DNA of 64,000 bases from Heliocidaris erythrogramma. Taxonomy: Eukaryota; Echinodermata; Echinoidea; Camarodonta; Echinometridae. A model generated the notes under the pieces. The model was not told the origin of the DNA, did no database searches, and saw nothing but the letters and a program-made list of their open reading frames with translations. Positions 12,072 through 23,873 of the stretch are shown piece after piece (position 1 is the stretch's first letter; the number at the start of each line of letters is the position of its first letter). The stretch covers positions 22,411,081 to 22,475,080 of the forward strand of contig CM046857.1 in assembly GCA_025617745.1 (NCBI GenBank), given 5' to 3'. Made by a program: the position numbers and the translations under genes.

Positions 12072-14029
12072 ACTTGACGACCTAATGACCTCCGACCTTC
12101 AGGGAGACTTGGAGAAAAGTTACCTGGAGACAGATGAAAATAGAGAGAGGAAAAGCTTTCATGTGCTACTGTTAAAGTGTAGTTTTTAGTTTTGGTAAAT
12201 GTCCCCTAGAATAAAACAACAAACAGAAGAAATTTTAAAAAACGGGAATAAAATAGTTGTAACCCTGGGGTAAAATTCTGAACACAAATTTAACTCTAAA
12301 TTATCTTCAACTTCTAGTTCAATTTTATATTATTTACTTCACATTCTTTGAAAAACATGATATCAACAAAGTAATTTAGAACAATACAAATTCATACACA
12401 ACTTGACCCCACAATTCAATATTTCATACACATATTTACACAATTGATAAACAATAATCAAATATACAGTATGTATAATGTAGTGGATGGAGGGATCAGA
12501 AAATCCCATGGGCCTTTCAAAGCTGACCCCTTATTAGTAATTTATCTGAACATTGACAAAAGGAAAAAAAAACTGAATGAAATACAGGCAGTTGTTCATC
12601 TATTAAAGAGGGGATAATGGTTGCCAAATAAAGTGTTTAGAAATGTCATTATTTAAACTTAAAATCTAAAAAGTCTACTGCCAAACAAAAATAACATTCT
12701 AACATTACATGTACATGTAAGTTCTAGGACCTAGACAATGATTGGCTGAAATTACAAAATCAGTTGTGACCATGCAGGCACCACAAAACCACCAAAAAGT
12801 CGCCAGATATGAATTTTTTAGTTAAGGTCTGATTCTGAAAGAGCAGATTCTCAGCTTTAAAATGATATACATGTATAACTCATTAGCATTGGATGTTCCT
12901 AACTCACTGTACAAAGAGAAGAATGCACAGTCCTTCATAATGTTACTTCTGAGAAATATTATAAAGGGTTTAAAGTTTGCAGTCTATTGAAGCACTCTAA
13001 CTTGCAAGGCGTTGTGCTAAGGTGACAAAAGGTGGATTAGAACTCAATGAAAATTTCTATGAAGGGTTTTATATCAGATTGTCTTAAAACTTGGCATACT
13101 AATTAGTCATATCCTTTTTATCATAGTGCACAAGAATCAATGCAAGAACTTAATCCGTTTAAAATTTATGGAAGATCAAAATGAGACAAGTATTCAAGTA
13201 TTCAAATATTTCAAATTCTGCCACCACCATGCATCACTAGAAAGAATGACCTACATGTAAATTACATTGTCTTTAAATTTCTCTGTACATGTATTTCTAA
13301 AATTAAAGATCAACTGTGACCAGGCATCACAAAACCACCAAAAAGTCGCACTGTGTGATTTTCAGTTAGAGCTCAATCAATGTGTTTTGGTTGGCATGGT
13401 CAAATTTTAGTATTCCCTGGAATAGTATACTTTTTTCTAAGTAATCTAAAAATTTGGAGGCACCAAACAATCTAAAAGTGGTATTTTTGACAGTTTTTTT
13501 TAATTAGACTTACACTGTATGTGTGTCTTCTCTGGATTTTGTTGTATACTACTTTTCTTTTTTACGACCCTGAAGAAGAGACTGTATTATAGTCTGTATA
13601 GACTGCACTGAACATATCTGACTCACTCACAAATGTATGGTTATAACTGCATCCGACTCTGACATACTCACACATCACTCATTCAATGTACAAGGTTATA
13701 ATATAACCTTGTACTCCTAAACCAACATGGTCATAGTGAGAAAAAAATTGCTGCCCCTATTGCTGTACTACTGCATACAACAATAAATGATCATCACTCT
13801 GCTATTTGCACACAATGACCATTGACATCTGCTTGGGTAGGACTTGTGTAAAGTTTCCCCCTCCCCCGTGAAAGACGTTTAGCACATTTTGAGAGAAAGA
13901 TAACGGCTTGTACCATCTTGTTTTAGGTGGAAAGTAAGTTCGATGCCCTGACTGCTTTTCAATCATTTGGACGTAATACTGCACTGTACATGTAACAGGG
14001 GTGAGCGCAGACACTCATGGGCCTATGTA
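12072..14029. other. 5' flank of TMEM220 and a duplicated short repeat
   Basis: This should contain the TMEM220 5' UTR and promoter, but no clear core promoter motif is visible. A block with CACAAAACCACCAAAAAGTCG occurs twice, at about 12780-12810 and 13326-13356, suggesting two fragments of one dispersed repeat. The palindrome ACAAGGTTATAATATAACCT lies near 13690. No exon recognised. Confidence 0.45.
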
Positions 14030-14215
14030 AAAACACCAATATAATCAGCAAAAAATACTTCCTTCTACATTTTAGGATGAAAGAATATCTGATTTCATGC
14101 CAGATTCTTCAACAGAATCTTTATCATCTTGATCAATTTTCAGGCTGTTTTTGGCCAGCGATCTTGCTCCTCTGCAGCACACATATGTGCTAGAGATCAC
14201 ACACTTGCTGAGGCA
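14030..14215 (+). repeat. Dispersed repeat family B, copy 1
   Basis: It shares ordered blocks with 47212-47400 and, inverted, with 36555-36745: CACCAATATAATCAG, CTTCCTTCTACATTTTAGGA, TCTGATTTCATGCCA and CATATGTGCTAGAGATCACA. It is non-coding and of unknown class, and abuts an inverted copy of family A. Confidence 0.7.
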
Positions 14216-14455
14216 ATTCCTCGCGGTATGAAGGTACACAGTGCGAGGTTATCTCCAATAACCTTGCATAATTGTGAGTGGGACTGTGTCAAACATTCAC
14301 TGTTGCAGTAGTCAAAAACAGACAACGAAATTGCTCTTTAGAAGCAAGATTAAATTTTCGTAAATTTGCTAGATAACCTGATTCAGGGACTCTTCAACTC
14401 TTTCTAGACTACAATTTTACAAATTTGGGGTTTCAGAGCTGATATACATGTAGGT
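14216..14455 (-). repeat. Dispersed repeat family A, inverted copy
   Basis: The reverse complement matches family A in order: GGGACTGTGTC, AGACAACGAAATTGCTCTTT, AAATTTGCTAGATAACCTGA and CAGGGACTCTTCAAC. It joins directly to the family B copy at its left, so A and B may be parts of one larger element. Confidence 0.65.
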
Positions 14456-14483
14456 TCACCAATTCAGATGTCCTCACCAAGAA

Positions 14484-17133
14484 GACACGTCTCCGATCCA
14501 TTAAGATAAATATGAATTGTCAAAGCATAAGAGGCAAAAAGCAGTCTTTTCATCTTCTGACTCAAATCCATAATCCAGATGTTGTCATTGGTGCGGATTC
14601 ATGGCTATCGTCATCAATCAACAACAACAAGGTCCAACTGATCATTACAATATTGTGAGAAGGGATCGACCAAATGACCCCCATGGTGGGGTGTTTATAG
14701 CAACTAAGAAGGGGGTGTTTATAACAACTAAGAAGGAACTTCTTGCAACAAGAGAAAAAGAACTTGAAACCAACATGGCGGAATCTAAGACACTTCATGT
14801 AGCTGCTTACTACAGGCCAACTACAGGCCCCATGATAATGAGGAAGAAAGCCTTACAGAGCTTCTGCGATCTTTGAGTAGATTAAATCAACCTCACATGG
14901 CAGTGATAGGAGGTGATTTCAATCTGCCTGGATGGGATTGAAAAACCCGAAATGTGAAGACATGCTACTACCCTGCGCTTCACCATGCTTTTGGTTCAAT
15001 ACTGGATGATCATGGGCTAACACAAGTAGTCAATGAGTCAACGAGAGGGGAAAATGTACTTGATCTGTTCATAGTTAGTAACCCAGCGGTGATCACTGAC
15101 CTATCAGTTGTACCCAGCATTTCAGATCATGATTGCCCGCTGCTCACCATTACTAGATGTCCGATTCAGCAGAAGCAAGCGAGAAGGAAAATCAATTTCT
15201 ACAGCAAAGCTGACTGGGAGAAGTTTGCTGACTTCATGGAAAGTGTTGGTGAGGAAATTGCATACAAGCATGACTCATGCTCGGTGAATGAAGCATAGGT
15301 TACCTTCATGACTGGAATAGAGAAATGAATGGCAGATTTCGTACCACAGAAACTGACATCTATTAAAAGAACGATGATTTACCACGGATTACGAACAAGA
15401 TCAAAAGGATCATCAAAAGAAGAGATAGGTTGAACAAAAAATGTTGAATAAACAGTTCCAAAGTGCATTCACCATGGAAAGACCCATCCCTGACAACTTA
15501 CTACCCACAACTTCATCATTTGAAGAAATGGAGGATATCTTGTTCACACCTAAAGCAGACATGCCAACTAGTACGATTTCCTCACCCAGTTTCGCTCCTA
15601 TTACACTTGATAAGGGGGTACCAACACCTATGGATGTCTGGAATTAATTTGGAACACAACATTACCATAATGCATCGCACCTGTCTCCTCGAACAACCTT
15701 TTGTTGTCCAGTGGCATTAACTATTTATGGCTCTGGGTTACAAGAACTGTTCTAAATTTTTGTCTGTGATACACAATGCCATACCCCCTTATCAACCGTA
15801 AAAGGTAAGTAATACAATTTTAGGCTGGCAGCACTGCTAAAGGCGTAGAAAAGTTGCTTCTTGGATTGAAGATGCATAGAGCCGCTGGACCAGATGGCAT
15901 AACTCCACGAGTCTTGAAGTATTTGGCGACAACTTCGGCACCCATTCTTTGTCATATCTTCCGCTTGTCTTATGAAATGGGTGAAATACCAGAAGACTGG
16001 CATGATGCAAATGTTGTTCCAATCTACAAGAAAGGAAATAGATCAAGGCTTTCACTCCAGTAAACTATCGTCCCATTTCGCTAACATGCATTTGCTGCAG
16101 GCTGATGGAACGCGTTCTGGCCAGCAATATTATGAAGCATGGGGACAGAAACAAAATCATCTTCCCACTTCAACATGGCTTTTGCAAGAACATGTCACGT
16201 GAACAACAATTATTAGGATTCACAAGCAACCTGCACAAGAACTTGGATGAAGGACATCAAACAGATGTCATAATCATGGACTTTTCGAAAGCTTTTGACA
16301 AAGTTGGGCATCAACGGCTCTTGCACAAATTGGACTTCTATGGTGTCAGAGCGAAGAATTTGAGATGGATCCATAGCTTTTTCCATGGAAGAAGTCAGAG
16401 GTTCTATTGGATGGCAATAAATCATCATCAATAGCAGTGGAATCTGGAGTGCCTTAAGGGTCGGTTCTTGGATCTTGTCTTTTTCTGTTGTACATTAATT
16501 ACTTGCCAATTGGTCTAGCATCTAATGTTTGCCTATTTGCCAATGACGCAATCTCCTACATGACCATCGACAACCAACATCATGCACAAAATCTTCAACA
16601 TGATCTTAACAGGATGGGAGACTGGGCTGAAAAATGGATGATGGTTTTGATCACAGACAAATGCCTCAAACCCACTGCTTACAAAACGTTGGTTCGACCG
16701 ATCATGAAGTATGCTTCCTTTTTGGGACCCAGGTTCCAAGAACCTCATCCACAAAGTCGAAGTGGTGCAGAAAAGAGCTCCAAGATTCACTCTGAATCGT
16801 TACCGTAATACCTCAAGCGTGAACAGTATGCTGAAAGAACTTGATTGGACCACTCTACAACAATGCAGAGAAAATGACAGGCTAACCATGATGTATAAAA
16901 TACACAACAATCTTGCTCATCTTTCGGCACAGGATTATATCACGCAAGTCACCCAGTCGACGAGAGCCACCCAACCACATTCCTATCAGATGCCATACTC
17001 GAAAACTAAATCGCATCGGCAGTCATTCTTTCCGAGAAAAGTAAGGAACTGGAACTCCCTACCCAGAGAAACTGTTGCAGCGCCATCTGTGGGAGCCTTC
17101 TGTAATCGACTGATGGATGGTGACAGTGGCTAG
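14484..17133 (+). pseudogene. Decayed non-LTR retrotransposon (LINE) with endonuclease and reverse transcriptase remains
   Basis: Translated pieces in shifting frames give an APE-type endonuclease start near 14500-14600 (NCQSIRGKK, then NPDVVIGADSWLS), its later part at 14954-15298 (SDHDCPLLTI), and reverse transcriptase from 15854 (AAGPDGITP, IPEDWHDANVVPIYKKG), 16105-16434 (IMDFSKAFDKVGHQRLL) and 16711-17133 (SFFPRKVRNWNSLP near the end). The catalytic FADD box reads FAND, so the enzyme would be dead even in frame. Several stops and frameshifts occur (for example near 14875, 15297 and 16060). About 200 bp around 15640-15840 lack coding similarity and may be an insertion. The style is CR1/jockey-superclade; I cannot fix the clade. 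Closing motifs are intact, so the 3' end is near 17.13 kb. Confidence 0.85.
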
Positions 17134-17524
17134 TCTTCCTCCTTCCTATGCATGAGCTTGTAAATATTAAGCAAATAATTACCGTTGGTGAAGGTGATGG
17201 GACAAACTACATGTATGACTTCCGAGGCAATCTGGATGTAGCTACATGTATCTCTCCGAAGCGAAGCTGAGGAAAGATAGCGTTATTCAGATTGCCGAGG
17301 AAGTGATAGTACGTCTCATCGCCTGAAATCAAAAGGTGATTATTTTCTTTATATTCCACATCTGAAACATTTAACTGGTACGAGAAAGACAATTATTGTC
17401 TACTTCTCGAAAAAAAAGACATTTAGGCCTGAATTCACAAAAGATGTTAAAACCATAACGGTACCCCTACCTGGGTGCGCACAATTGTTTTATCATTTTA
17501 AGGGCAATGCACGCTGATTTTAGT

Positions 17525-17640
17525 ATGCCTATGGAGCTATTCGTAAAGGTCACACACTTTTCATTTTGACTATTCGTAGAGGTCACACACTTTTCAATTT
17601 GACTATTCGTAAAGGTCACAGCGTCATGCACTTTCATTTC
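17525..17640 (+). repeat. 38-bp tandem repeat, about 2.5 units
   Basis: Units of ATTCGTAAAGGTCACACAC followed by TTTTCATTTTGACT repeat at a spacing of about 38 bp. A diverged form (GTCAAGGTCACAAACTTTTC) recurs near 17722. It is non-coding. Confidence 0.7.
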
Positions 17641-17974
17641 GCGCGTACCCCAAAATATTGATAACGCATTGTGACTCTGTAATGGACTGAATAGATCAGC
17701 AAAACATATAAGTACTATTCCGTCAAGGTCACAAACTTTTCTTCTCGGGTCGATTGATTGGGAAAACGACGTTTTATCACGTGATTACCTTTTGAACAAT
17801 CTAACAGCAAGATTCTTAGTATGTGGAATATAATTGTAAATAATCTGTATTATAATGTAAATAGCACCCGAATGGACGTAAATTGCGGTTAATACACACA
17901 CACAAATAAAGTTTGCAAGAACATGAAGAATCTTTAGTCAAATTGAAGGAGGCAGACTTAATCACAAGAAGAAA

Positions 17975-18105
17975 AAGAAGTGAAAGTGAAATTTTAAATA
18001 ATTATTTTCCTCTCATCTATGAACTATGAATGATCTAACGTTAGACTGGACCAACCCCCAGCTTTTCCCACTAGTTCACACAAAACCTATTGAAGCTTAT
18101 TCATC
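17975..18105 (-). repeat. Dispersed repeat family A, inverted fragment
   Basis: AGTGAAATTTTAAATAATTA and ATGAATGATCTAACGT, followed by CCCACTAGTTCACAC, are reverse complements of family A blocks. It is truncated and diverged. Confidence 0.5.
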
Positions 18106-18291
18106 CGTTGAAGCTATTTTTAGGCTTTCTTAGCAAATTTGATAGAAAGATAACTGATAACAGCTCGTAGCAACTTTATACCAGGCCTTTTTCTCTCACT
18201 TCCCCCTGCTTTTTCGCTCTCCCTTTTTTCTTTCTTTGTTGGCATTATTTTTTTTTTTTTGGGGGGGGGGGGGAACTGCCCCCACCACACC

Positions 18292-18547
18292 TAGCCAGGA
18301 TTAGCTTCGTGAGTGTAAAAAAAAAAAAAAAAAATTGGCTATACGCCTTTTACATCACGAAGCCAGGCGTTTATCCCCAGCAATCTACATGTAATTGCGC
18401 ACGGGTTTGCAGGACATGAAAATGCCCTGAAATAACACTTTTCTGATAACTCCCGCGACCAACAGGTCCATTCCCCACAGCTTCATGATGTAAAAGGCGT
18501 ATAGCCAATTTTTTTTTTTTTTACATTCACGAAGCTAATCCTGGCTA
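18292..18547. mobile_element. Hairpin hAT-type MITE, 256 bp
   Basis: The ends TAGCCAGGATTAGCTTCGTG and their inverted form CTTCGTGAATG..AATCCTGGCTA frame arms of about 85 bp. These include long A and T tracts and TTGGCTATACGCCTTTTACA. The direct repeat ACCACACC flanks the element at 18284-18291 and 18548-18555. The 8-bp duplication fits hAT. There is no ORF, and single strands would fold into a long hairpin. Confidence 0.85.
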
Positions 18548-19092
18548 ACCACACCCACCCTCCCCCCTAACGTGCATGGACATGGTTATCTACAATAACC
18601 TCGCATAATGCAGCTGTCAATTGTAAGACGCACTATAGGACCCCCGGGAATGGTACGTCATTGGATGGATGGGTCATTTACCACACATTCCTGACACATG
18701 GTACTGTCATTGAAGCCTTTGGTCCGTCACAACACTGACAAATGGGCGCGTCAATGTTCATTTTAAATGGGTACGGTAATCTTTGTAGCCAATTTTCAAC
18801 AATATCTTTTATTTTCCACTATTAAAAATTGATTAAAAATGATCATCTTCTGCTCGATTAGCTTCTTTACTATATGTATACCTTGGTCCTCAAAACATGC
18901 TCCACGAAGAAGTCATGACTGCGTGTTGACTCTGAAGGCGAAGCAGTCACTTGCTGCAGTAGTGTCATTTGACTTGTTTTATTGGGGCGCCGCACCGGGA
19001 ATATTCAAGCTCCATAGACTTGTGGGCCAAATTCGTTATTATGCCCAACCACCATTAAATCCGCCTGACCAAGTGAATATTTAGTGTTTTTA

Positions 19093-20945
19093 TTAGGTGG
19101 TCTGTCGTAGTCGACAGACCACCTCTTAATTTCGTCAGAATTTTCTTTATTTATTATTATTATTTATTTTTATTTTTCCACCACTTTCTTGTTACCATGA
19201 TTCCTCAAATAAAGGCTGAGTCAATTTTTATCAAAATCTCTACAGTCATGAGGACATATCAGATCAAGCTCGGGTATCTATTTCAAGGTCATCAGGTCAT
19301 CGTGACGTCATCCAGGCGCCATTTTGTGAAATCACATTATCAATCATATCTTCACAACGAGTCATCAAAAATGAACCATATTTGACATACATTAACTTCA
19401 GGTCAAGGGTCAACATAAAATGTCATCAAAATCCGCGCGCACATCATGACACGCACGTATGCGCGCGTCAAAATTTTAAAATGCTCAAAATCACTTTTTA
19501 ATCAAATTAGAGTATGGTTCAGGACATATTAAGCATTTAAAAATTTTCTGTCCGTGCGCGTCCGCGCGCGCGTTATGCGCGCACACAGCGCGTAAAGAAC
19601 GTAAAAACGCTGTTTTTTCGCATGTTTCATCTTCCTGATACTATTCTTGACAATTTCAAACTATTTACAGTCATTCATGACCTTCCATAATGTCGTACGC
19701 GCGCGTCAAACTTTCAAATTCGTGCGCACGTCAAATGGGCATTCTAATGTAAAAAGTGGTAAAAACATGCCCATCTAGAATTCGCCATAGCTCGTCAGAA
19801 TGCACGGAAACCCCCCCAATTTATTTACATATTCTGAAAGCCTGTGAGTTGTAGATTTGAATTCATGTAGATTTTTTGCCGATCGCATGTTCTGACGTCA
19901 TCATATTTGCATATGAACTCAGAAAAATGATTTTGAAAAAAATGATGTCATCATTTTTGTATTCTTTTGATAATATTTCAGTAATAGGTGGTCGATTTTC
20001 TTCCAAATTTTGATATCTTATAGCTGAGACAATTCTCTACAAGATAATGCTCTACTATTTTTCATTTTGATGACGTCATCACAGTGAAATTTTCAATTAA
20101 AGATGCCATGTCAGAATTTTCCCTATTTGCGTGTTGGAAGATTTTTTTTCGAATCATGAATCTACATGACATTGTTCTCTGAGCAGTATCTCAGTTATTT
20201 TTGGTCTATTTCCTTCCAGATTTTAATATGTTGTAGCTGAGACTATAAGCTTTTATAAGTGTGGTCTCCAATTTTTGATCAGATATCGGGATCAGGCCCA
20301 ATTTTTTACTACAAAATGGGATTTGAGAATCCCGTTTTTCGCTTACGTGTTATCTCTATGGGAAATATTTTGGTATATTGGTCAAAGCACTTGCCTCCTA
20401 TTCCGGTGACCCAGGTTCGATCCCCGGTGGGTCCATAAATTTTTTTTTTTTTTTTGCTTCTCTTTGCCTTTCATTTTACCATCCTCTTGGACTATTGTAA
20501 CATAAATAATCACCAATCATGTAATAAAATGCCTTATTTTGCATGTTATGTCTATTAGAAAGTAGTGTGCAGTAGTTTGTGTACAACCCTATGGAAATTT
20601 TGATTCCCTGTCGTGTATTAGAGCTATGGGGTTTATCTCCCAAGTATCCTGCTATATCAAATAGTCCTGTTTGATATCACAATTTCTCAAAATTGGCTTA
20701 GTCAATTATCTTAAATTATCATTATATCATCTTCATCATAATCATCACCATTATCATCATCACCATAATCATTTTACAATGACTGTTTCACACATTTTGC
20801 TACATTCCTGTCCTGAAGAAGCATCTCCATTCGTGGCATTCTTGACTTCCTGTCTTCAGTTTAGTATTTCCCCATTATTATGATCATCCTGATTACAATC
20901 ATGATCATACAAATTGAAAGACAGACCACCTAATTCGTCCTCATG
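19093..20945. repeat. 1.85-kb repeat unit with palindromic ends
   Basis: The left edge carries AGGTGGTCTGTCG followed by its inverted copy CGACAGACCACCT. The right edge carries ACAGACCACCTAATTCGTC and a mini-palindrome ATTCGTCCTCATGACGAAT. The interior has CG-rich alternating GCGC tracts (19430-19740), several TGACGTCATC blocks and a tRNA-like segment. No transposase ORF is visible. The ends suggest one inverted-repeat unit, but no target duplication was found. Confidence 0.45.
20369..20438 (+). repeat. tRNA-like (SINE head or tRNA pseudogene) followed by a T-tract
   Basis: GGTATATTGGTCAAAGCAC resembles a pol III A-box region and GGTTCGATCC (20414-20423) is a perfect B box. A run of T at 20441-20455 would terminate pol III. 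The 5' acceptor strand does not pair with the 3' end (TGGGTCC), so this is not a functional tRNA. The sequence is closest in style to tRNA-Gly. Confidence 0.55.
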
Positions 20946-21039
20946 ACGAATTAAATTTCTAGTTATTGAAATTCTGATCATTTCCAACGGAATAAACGCT
21001 ATTGTTAATTCATAACTGAAAAAAATATCAGTCAAGAAG

Positions 21040-21135
21040 AGCTGGATTCGAACCAGCAACATTGTAGAAAGTGCGGTGTAGAATTAGGATACTTCGACCA
21101 TGCAGATTTCTTTACCACTAGACCACGAGCAGTTG
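21040..21135 (-). repeat. tRNA-like SINE head or tRNA pseudogene
   Basis: The minus strand reads CTCGTGGTCTAGTGGTAAAG (A-box-like) and, after an extended middle, GCTGGTTCGAATCCAGC, a perfect T-arm with B box (plus strand 21041-21057). The spacing between the boxes is too long for an ordinary tRNA, and no acceptor stem forms. Confidence 0.5.
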
Positions 21136-21872
21136 ACAGTACAGCTCGTTGCTCTTAAGGCTTTATACCTCCACTCTATAAAAATTCAGTACCTCTGTTC
21201 TGCTCACTGTTTTTTCGATATCCTAGGTAGGATTTTTGCCAATTTGAGGATCACTGGGCATATTTGTGTAAATTTGGCTATCTGCGCTGCACGTATGTCT
21301 TTGACAATGGTTCGTCCGTCACTAGGACAGTAATGGTTCGTCAGAATCAAGAAATGGTGCGTCACAAAATTGACCAAGAGTTCCCTCATGGTAGACGAAT
21401 GTCCGTCATAATTAGGACACTGGGCTCCATCATGGACATGGTACATGAAAGTGGTAACCAAGGTAGTGTTTCATCAAACGGTCATAAGTCGCCATGGGCA
21501 TGGGGAAAAAAGTTGCTTGGGGTGGAAATTTTTATTTTAAGTTTTTGGTATTTTCTGAAAGTTAATGTATTAAGATCTACCATCGGACAAAAGTTTGGAG
21601 TAAACTAGCATAATATTGAAATATGTTTTTACTCTCATTCAAAATGATCATTTTTTCCTGGACATTCAAACTTTGTGACAGCTTGCTGGGATCGTACTTC
21701 ACATCGCTTTTCTGGTATAGCTCAAGAACTATGCACTGTCTGATATTCAAAACCTACAGAAAAAAAAATATATATTCTAAAGGCATATAAAGTTTCAACC
21801 CAATCCGATGAGTACTTCAGTTAAGTTAGGCTTTGGAGTTTTGACTCGACCTTTTGTGCGACAAACAATAGC

Positions 21873-22059
21873 CAGGGGCGGATACAGGATTTTCAGAAAG
21901 GGGGGGGGGGGGGGGGCACACTGAGGAACCCTCCGTTTGGCAAAGCCAAACGGCCATCTAGAGGGTCCGGGGGCATACCGGTACTTTGTCAGACAAAACG
22001 GGGGGGGGGGGGGGGGGGGGAGCGCACGCCCCTTGCAACACCCCCTGGATCCGCGCCTG
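21873..22059. mobile_element. hAT-like MITE of the CAGGGGCGGATCC family with G-tracts
   Basis: The left end is CAGGGGCGGATACAGGATTT and the inverted right end is CCTGGATCCGCGCCTG. ATAGC flanks both sides (21868-21872 and 22060-22064), shorter than the 8 bp normal for hAT. Two long runs of G (21901-21916 and 22001-22020) lie inside. Related ends occur at 27395, 28259, 29470 and 29782. Confidence 0.65.
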
Positions 22060-22064
22060 ATAGC

Positions 22065-23373
22065 ACACAGATTAGGCACTCTTAAATGGTCACTCTTCTT
22101 TAGAGCCCGTTTTCTCTATTTTTGGGGTCATTAGCCTTTCTGACAGTCTGACATTGTCATTGTAATTTATAAAGGTTTGTTTCTATACTTACAAGACAAG
22201 TAATCATTTTAAAGCTTAGAATAGAATCTAACTCTAACAGGCCAAACTGTGCCGAAATTAAAAAAACCTAAAATCAATTTCCAACTCGGTCGTTTTGTGG
22301 TGGAGAGTCACATATTGTAATCCAGTTCCAAAGAGCCCCGATTTCAAAAATGTTACTTACTTACTTAGCAATAGTATTACTACTACGTTGAAATGCGTGC
22401 GCTCTCGCGGCGGTAAATTCTCCCGAGCGGCTGTTCGGGCGATTTGCGTATGGATGTGGGGACTCCCCGTAAATACTGCCTTTGCATTGGCTGATGATAG
22501 CATTTTTGTCATGTGACGTTATTTTCAAGCTGTAGCTGAATCTGAATGGACAAGCTTTCATTCAATACCCAACATGTACAGTATGCAATTTTTCATCGTT
22601 GCGATCAGCACACGTTTTCCCGAGAGCTCGAGTGTCAGTGCCTTTTTCTCATAAATCTTGGATAATATTGTCAATTTAAGGTATACTGCTTGTTTTCTAT
22701 ACATGTTTTCTTGATGTGGGTGAATTTTTATGAAAATTCTATAGTCCGAAATGTGTTTTTTATTGGCGAATTTGAGGGATGTCATTGCAAAGTTGACACG
22801 GCGAAGCGATGGCTTCCCGCCGGGAGATGCTCTGTGCGATCTGGGCGTGCGATTGCATGTGTGCATTTTATATTGTAGTCTACAATGTGAGTTGAAAATG
22901 AGAGTGAGTCATCTGAACGATCTGCATAAGACAGAATTTCTAACAATGCAGAGGAGATTAATAATCATATTTTTTAGAATAGAAACATAATTTTGAAGTA
23001 AATAATTAACATCTCTGAATTATAGTTCATGTGATTCTAAATTTTACCGTTTTCATCAGAAATTTATTGAATTTTATTGCTTAAATTACTAATCATGATG
23101 TGGATTTAATTCAGGAAGAAATTCAAACCCTTGAATTTTTCCGAGCCTTGCAAAAATGTAAATTTGCTTAGACAAAATAGATCAAAATTTTAAGTTTTGA
23201 ACTGAAAACCTGCACACAAGAAATTGGAATAGTTTTCTCATAATTATGTATTAATTAGTGTAATTATCTTTTTAAAAAGAATATTAACACCTATTTTCGG
23301 TCAATATTTTTTACCCACAATTACAATTTTCAACTTCAGTTCTTCGACAAATTAGAACCAAGGTCCTTGTTAA
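22065..23373. other. Gene-free stretch
   Basis: I see no conserved exon, RNA gene or clear repeat. A CG-rich patch at 22390-22470 contains CTCGCGGCGG and CTCCCGAGCGG. The short ORFs on both strands have no recognisable motif. Confidence 0.4.
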
Positions 23374-23530
23374 CTGGGCGTTGTGGCGTGCGCCTGTAAT
23401 CCAGCTACCACTAAGTACCAGTGGAAGTTATAAACTGATTCAGCGGACCCAGGTTCGAGACTGAGTCACGTCTTTCGGATGGTGACGTTAAAGGTCGGTC
23501 CCAGACGTAAATAATCATATCTGATTGATA
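23374..23530 (+). repeat. SINE with a 7SL-like head and a Meta-type core
   Basis: The head reads CTGGGCGTTGTGGCGTGCGC then CTGTAATCCAGCTACC, which resembles the 5' Alu domain of 7SL (SRP) RNA. It is followed by ACCCAGGTTCGAGAC, B-box-like. The tail CTTTCGGATGGTGACGTTAA resembles the central domain shared by several marine invertebrate SINEs. A CA repeat follows at 23554-23570. The 7SL link is by eye and needs a covariance search. Confidence 0.55.
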
Positions 23531-23677
23531 CACGTCTGTAAAAACCCAATTACACACACACACACACACCTTGTCTGTTCCATTTACAAATATCCTGCAT
23601 TTGATTTTGACTTGGAATTTGACATTGATAATTTCACTTCAGTAAACGGTTCATTTATTAATTTCATGATTACGGTC

Positions 23678-23772
23678 GTTCCGAGGCATAATCGTGATAT
23701 AGTCCCCACCATACCCTAACCCTAACCCTAACCCTAATCCTAAACCCTACCCTAACCCTAATCCTAATCCTA

Positions 23773-23805
<33 letters not shown>

Positions 23806-23873
23806 TCCTAATCCTAAAAAAACTTAGATTTTTTTGAAGCGGGGACTATTTCACGATAATGCCCGTTCCGAAG
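23678..23873. repeat. Telomere-like CCCTAA array enclosed by inverted repeats
   Basis: About 105 bp (23713-23817) of CCCTAA and variants (CCTAAT, AAACCCTA) are flanked by inverted arms: GTTCCGAGGCATAATCGTGA..TAGTCCCC on the left (23678-23710) and GGGGACTATTTCACGATAAT..GTTCCG on the right. The vertebrate-type telomere unit inside an inverted repeat suggests a transposable unit with an internal array rather than a chromosome-fusion relic. Confidence 0.75.

Noticed and set aside
16488-16808. Active reverse transcriptase in the LINE at 14.5-17.1 kb
   Set aside because: Catalytic FADD is FAND and the frame is broken repeatedly, so it is a pseudogene.
20369-20438. Functional tRNA-Gly gene
   Set aside because: Only the 3' half is conserved and the 5' acceptor strand does not pair.
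23713-23817. True chromosome end or telomere
   Set aside because: Complex sequence continues on both sides and the array is short, degenerate and enclosed by inverted repeats.
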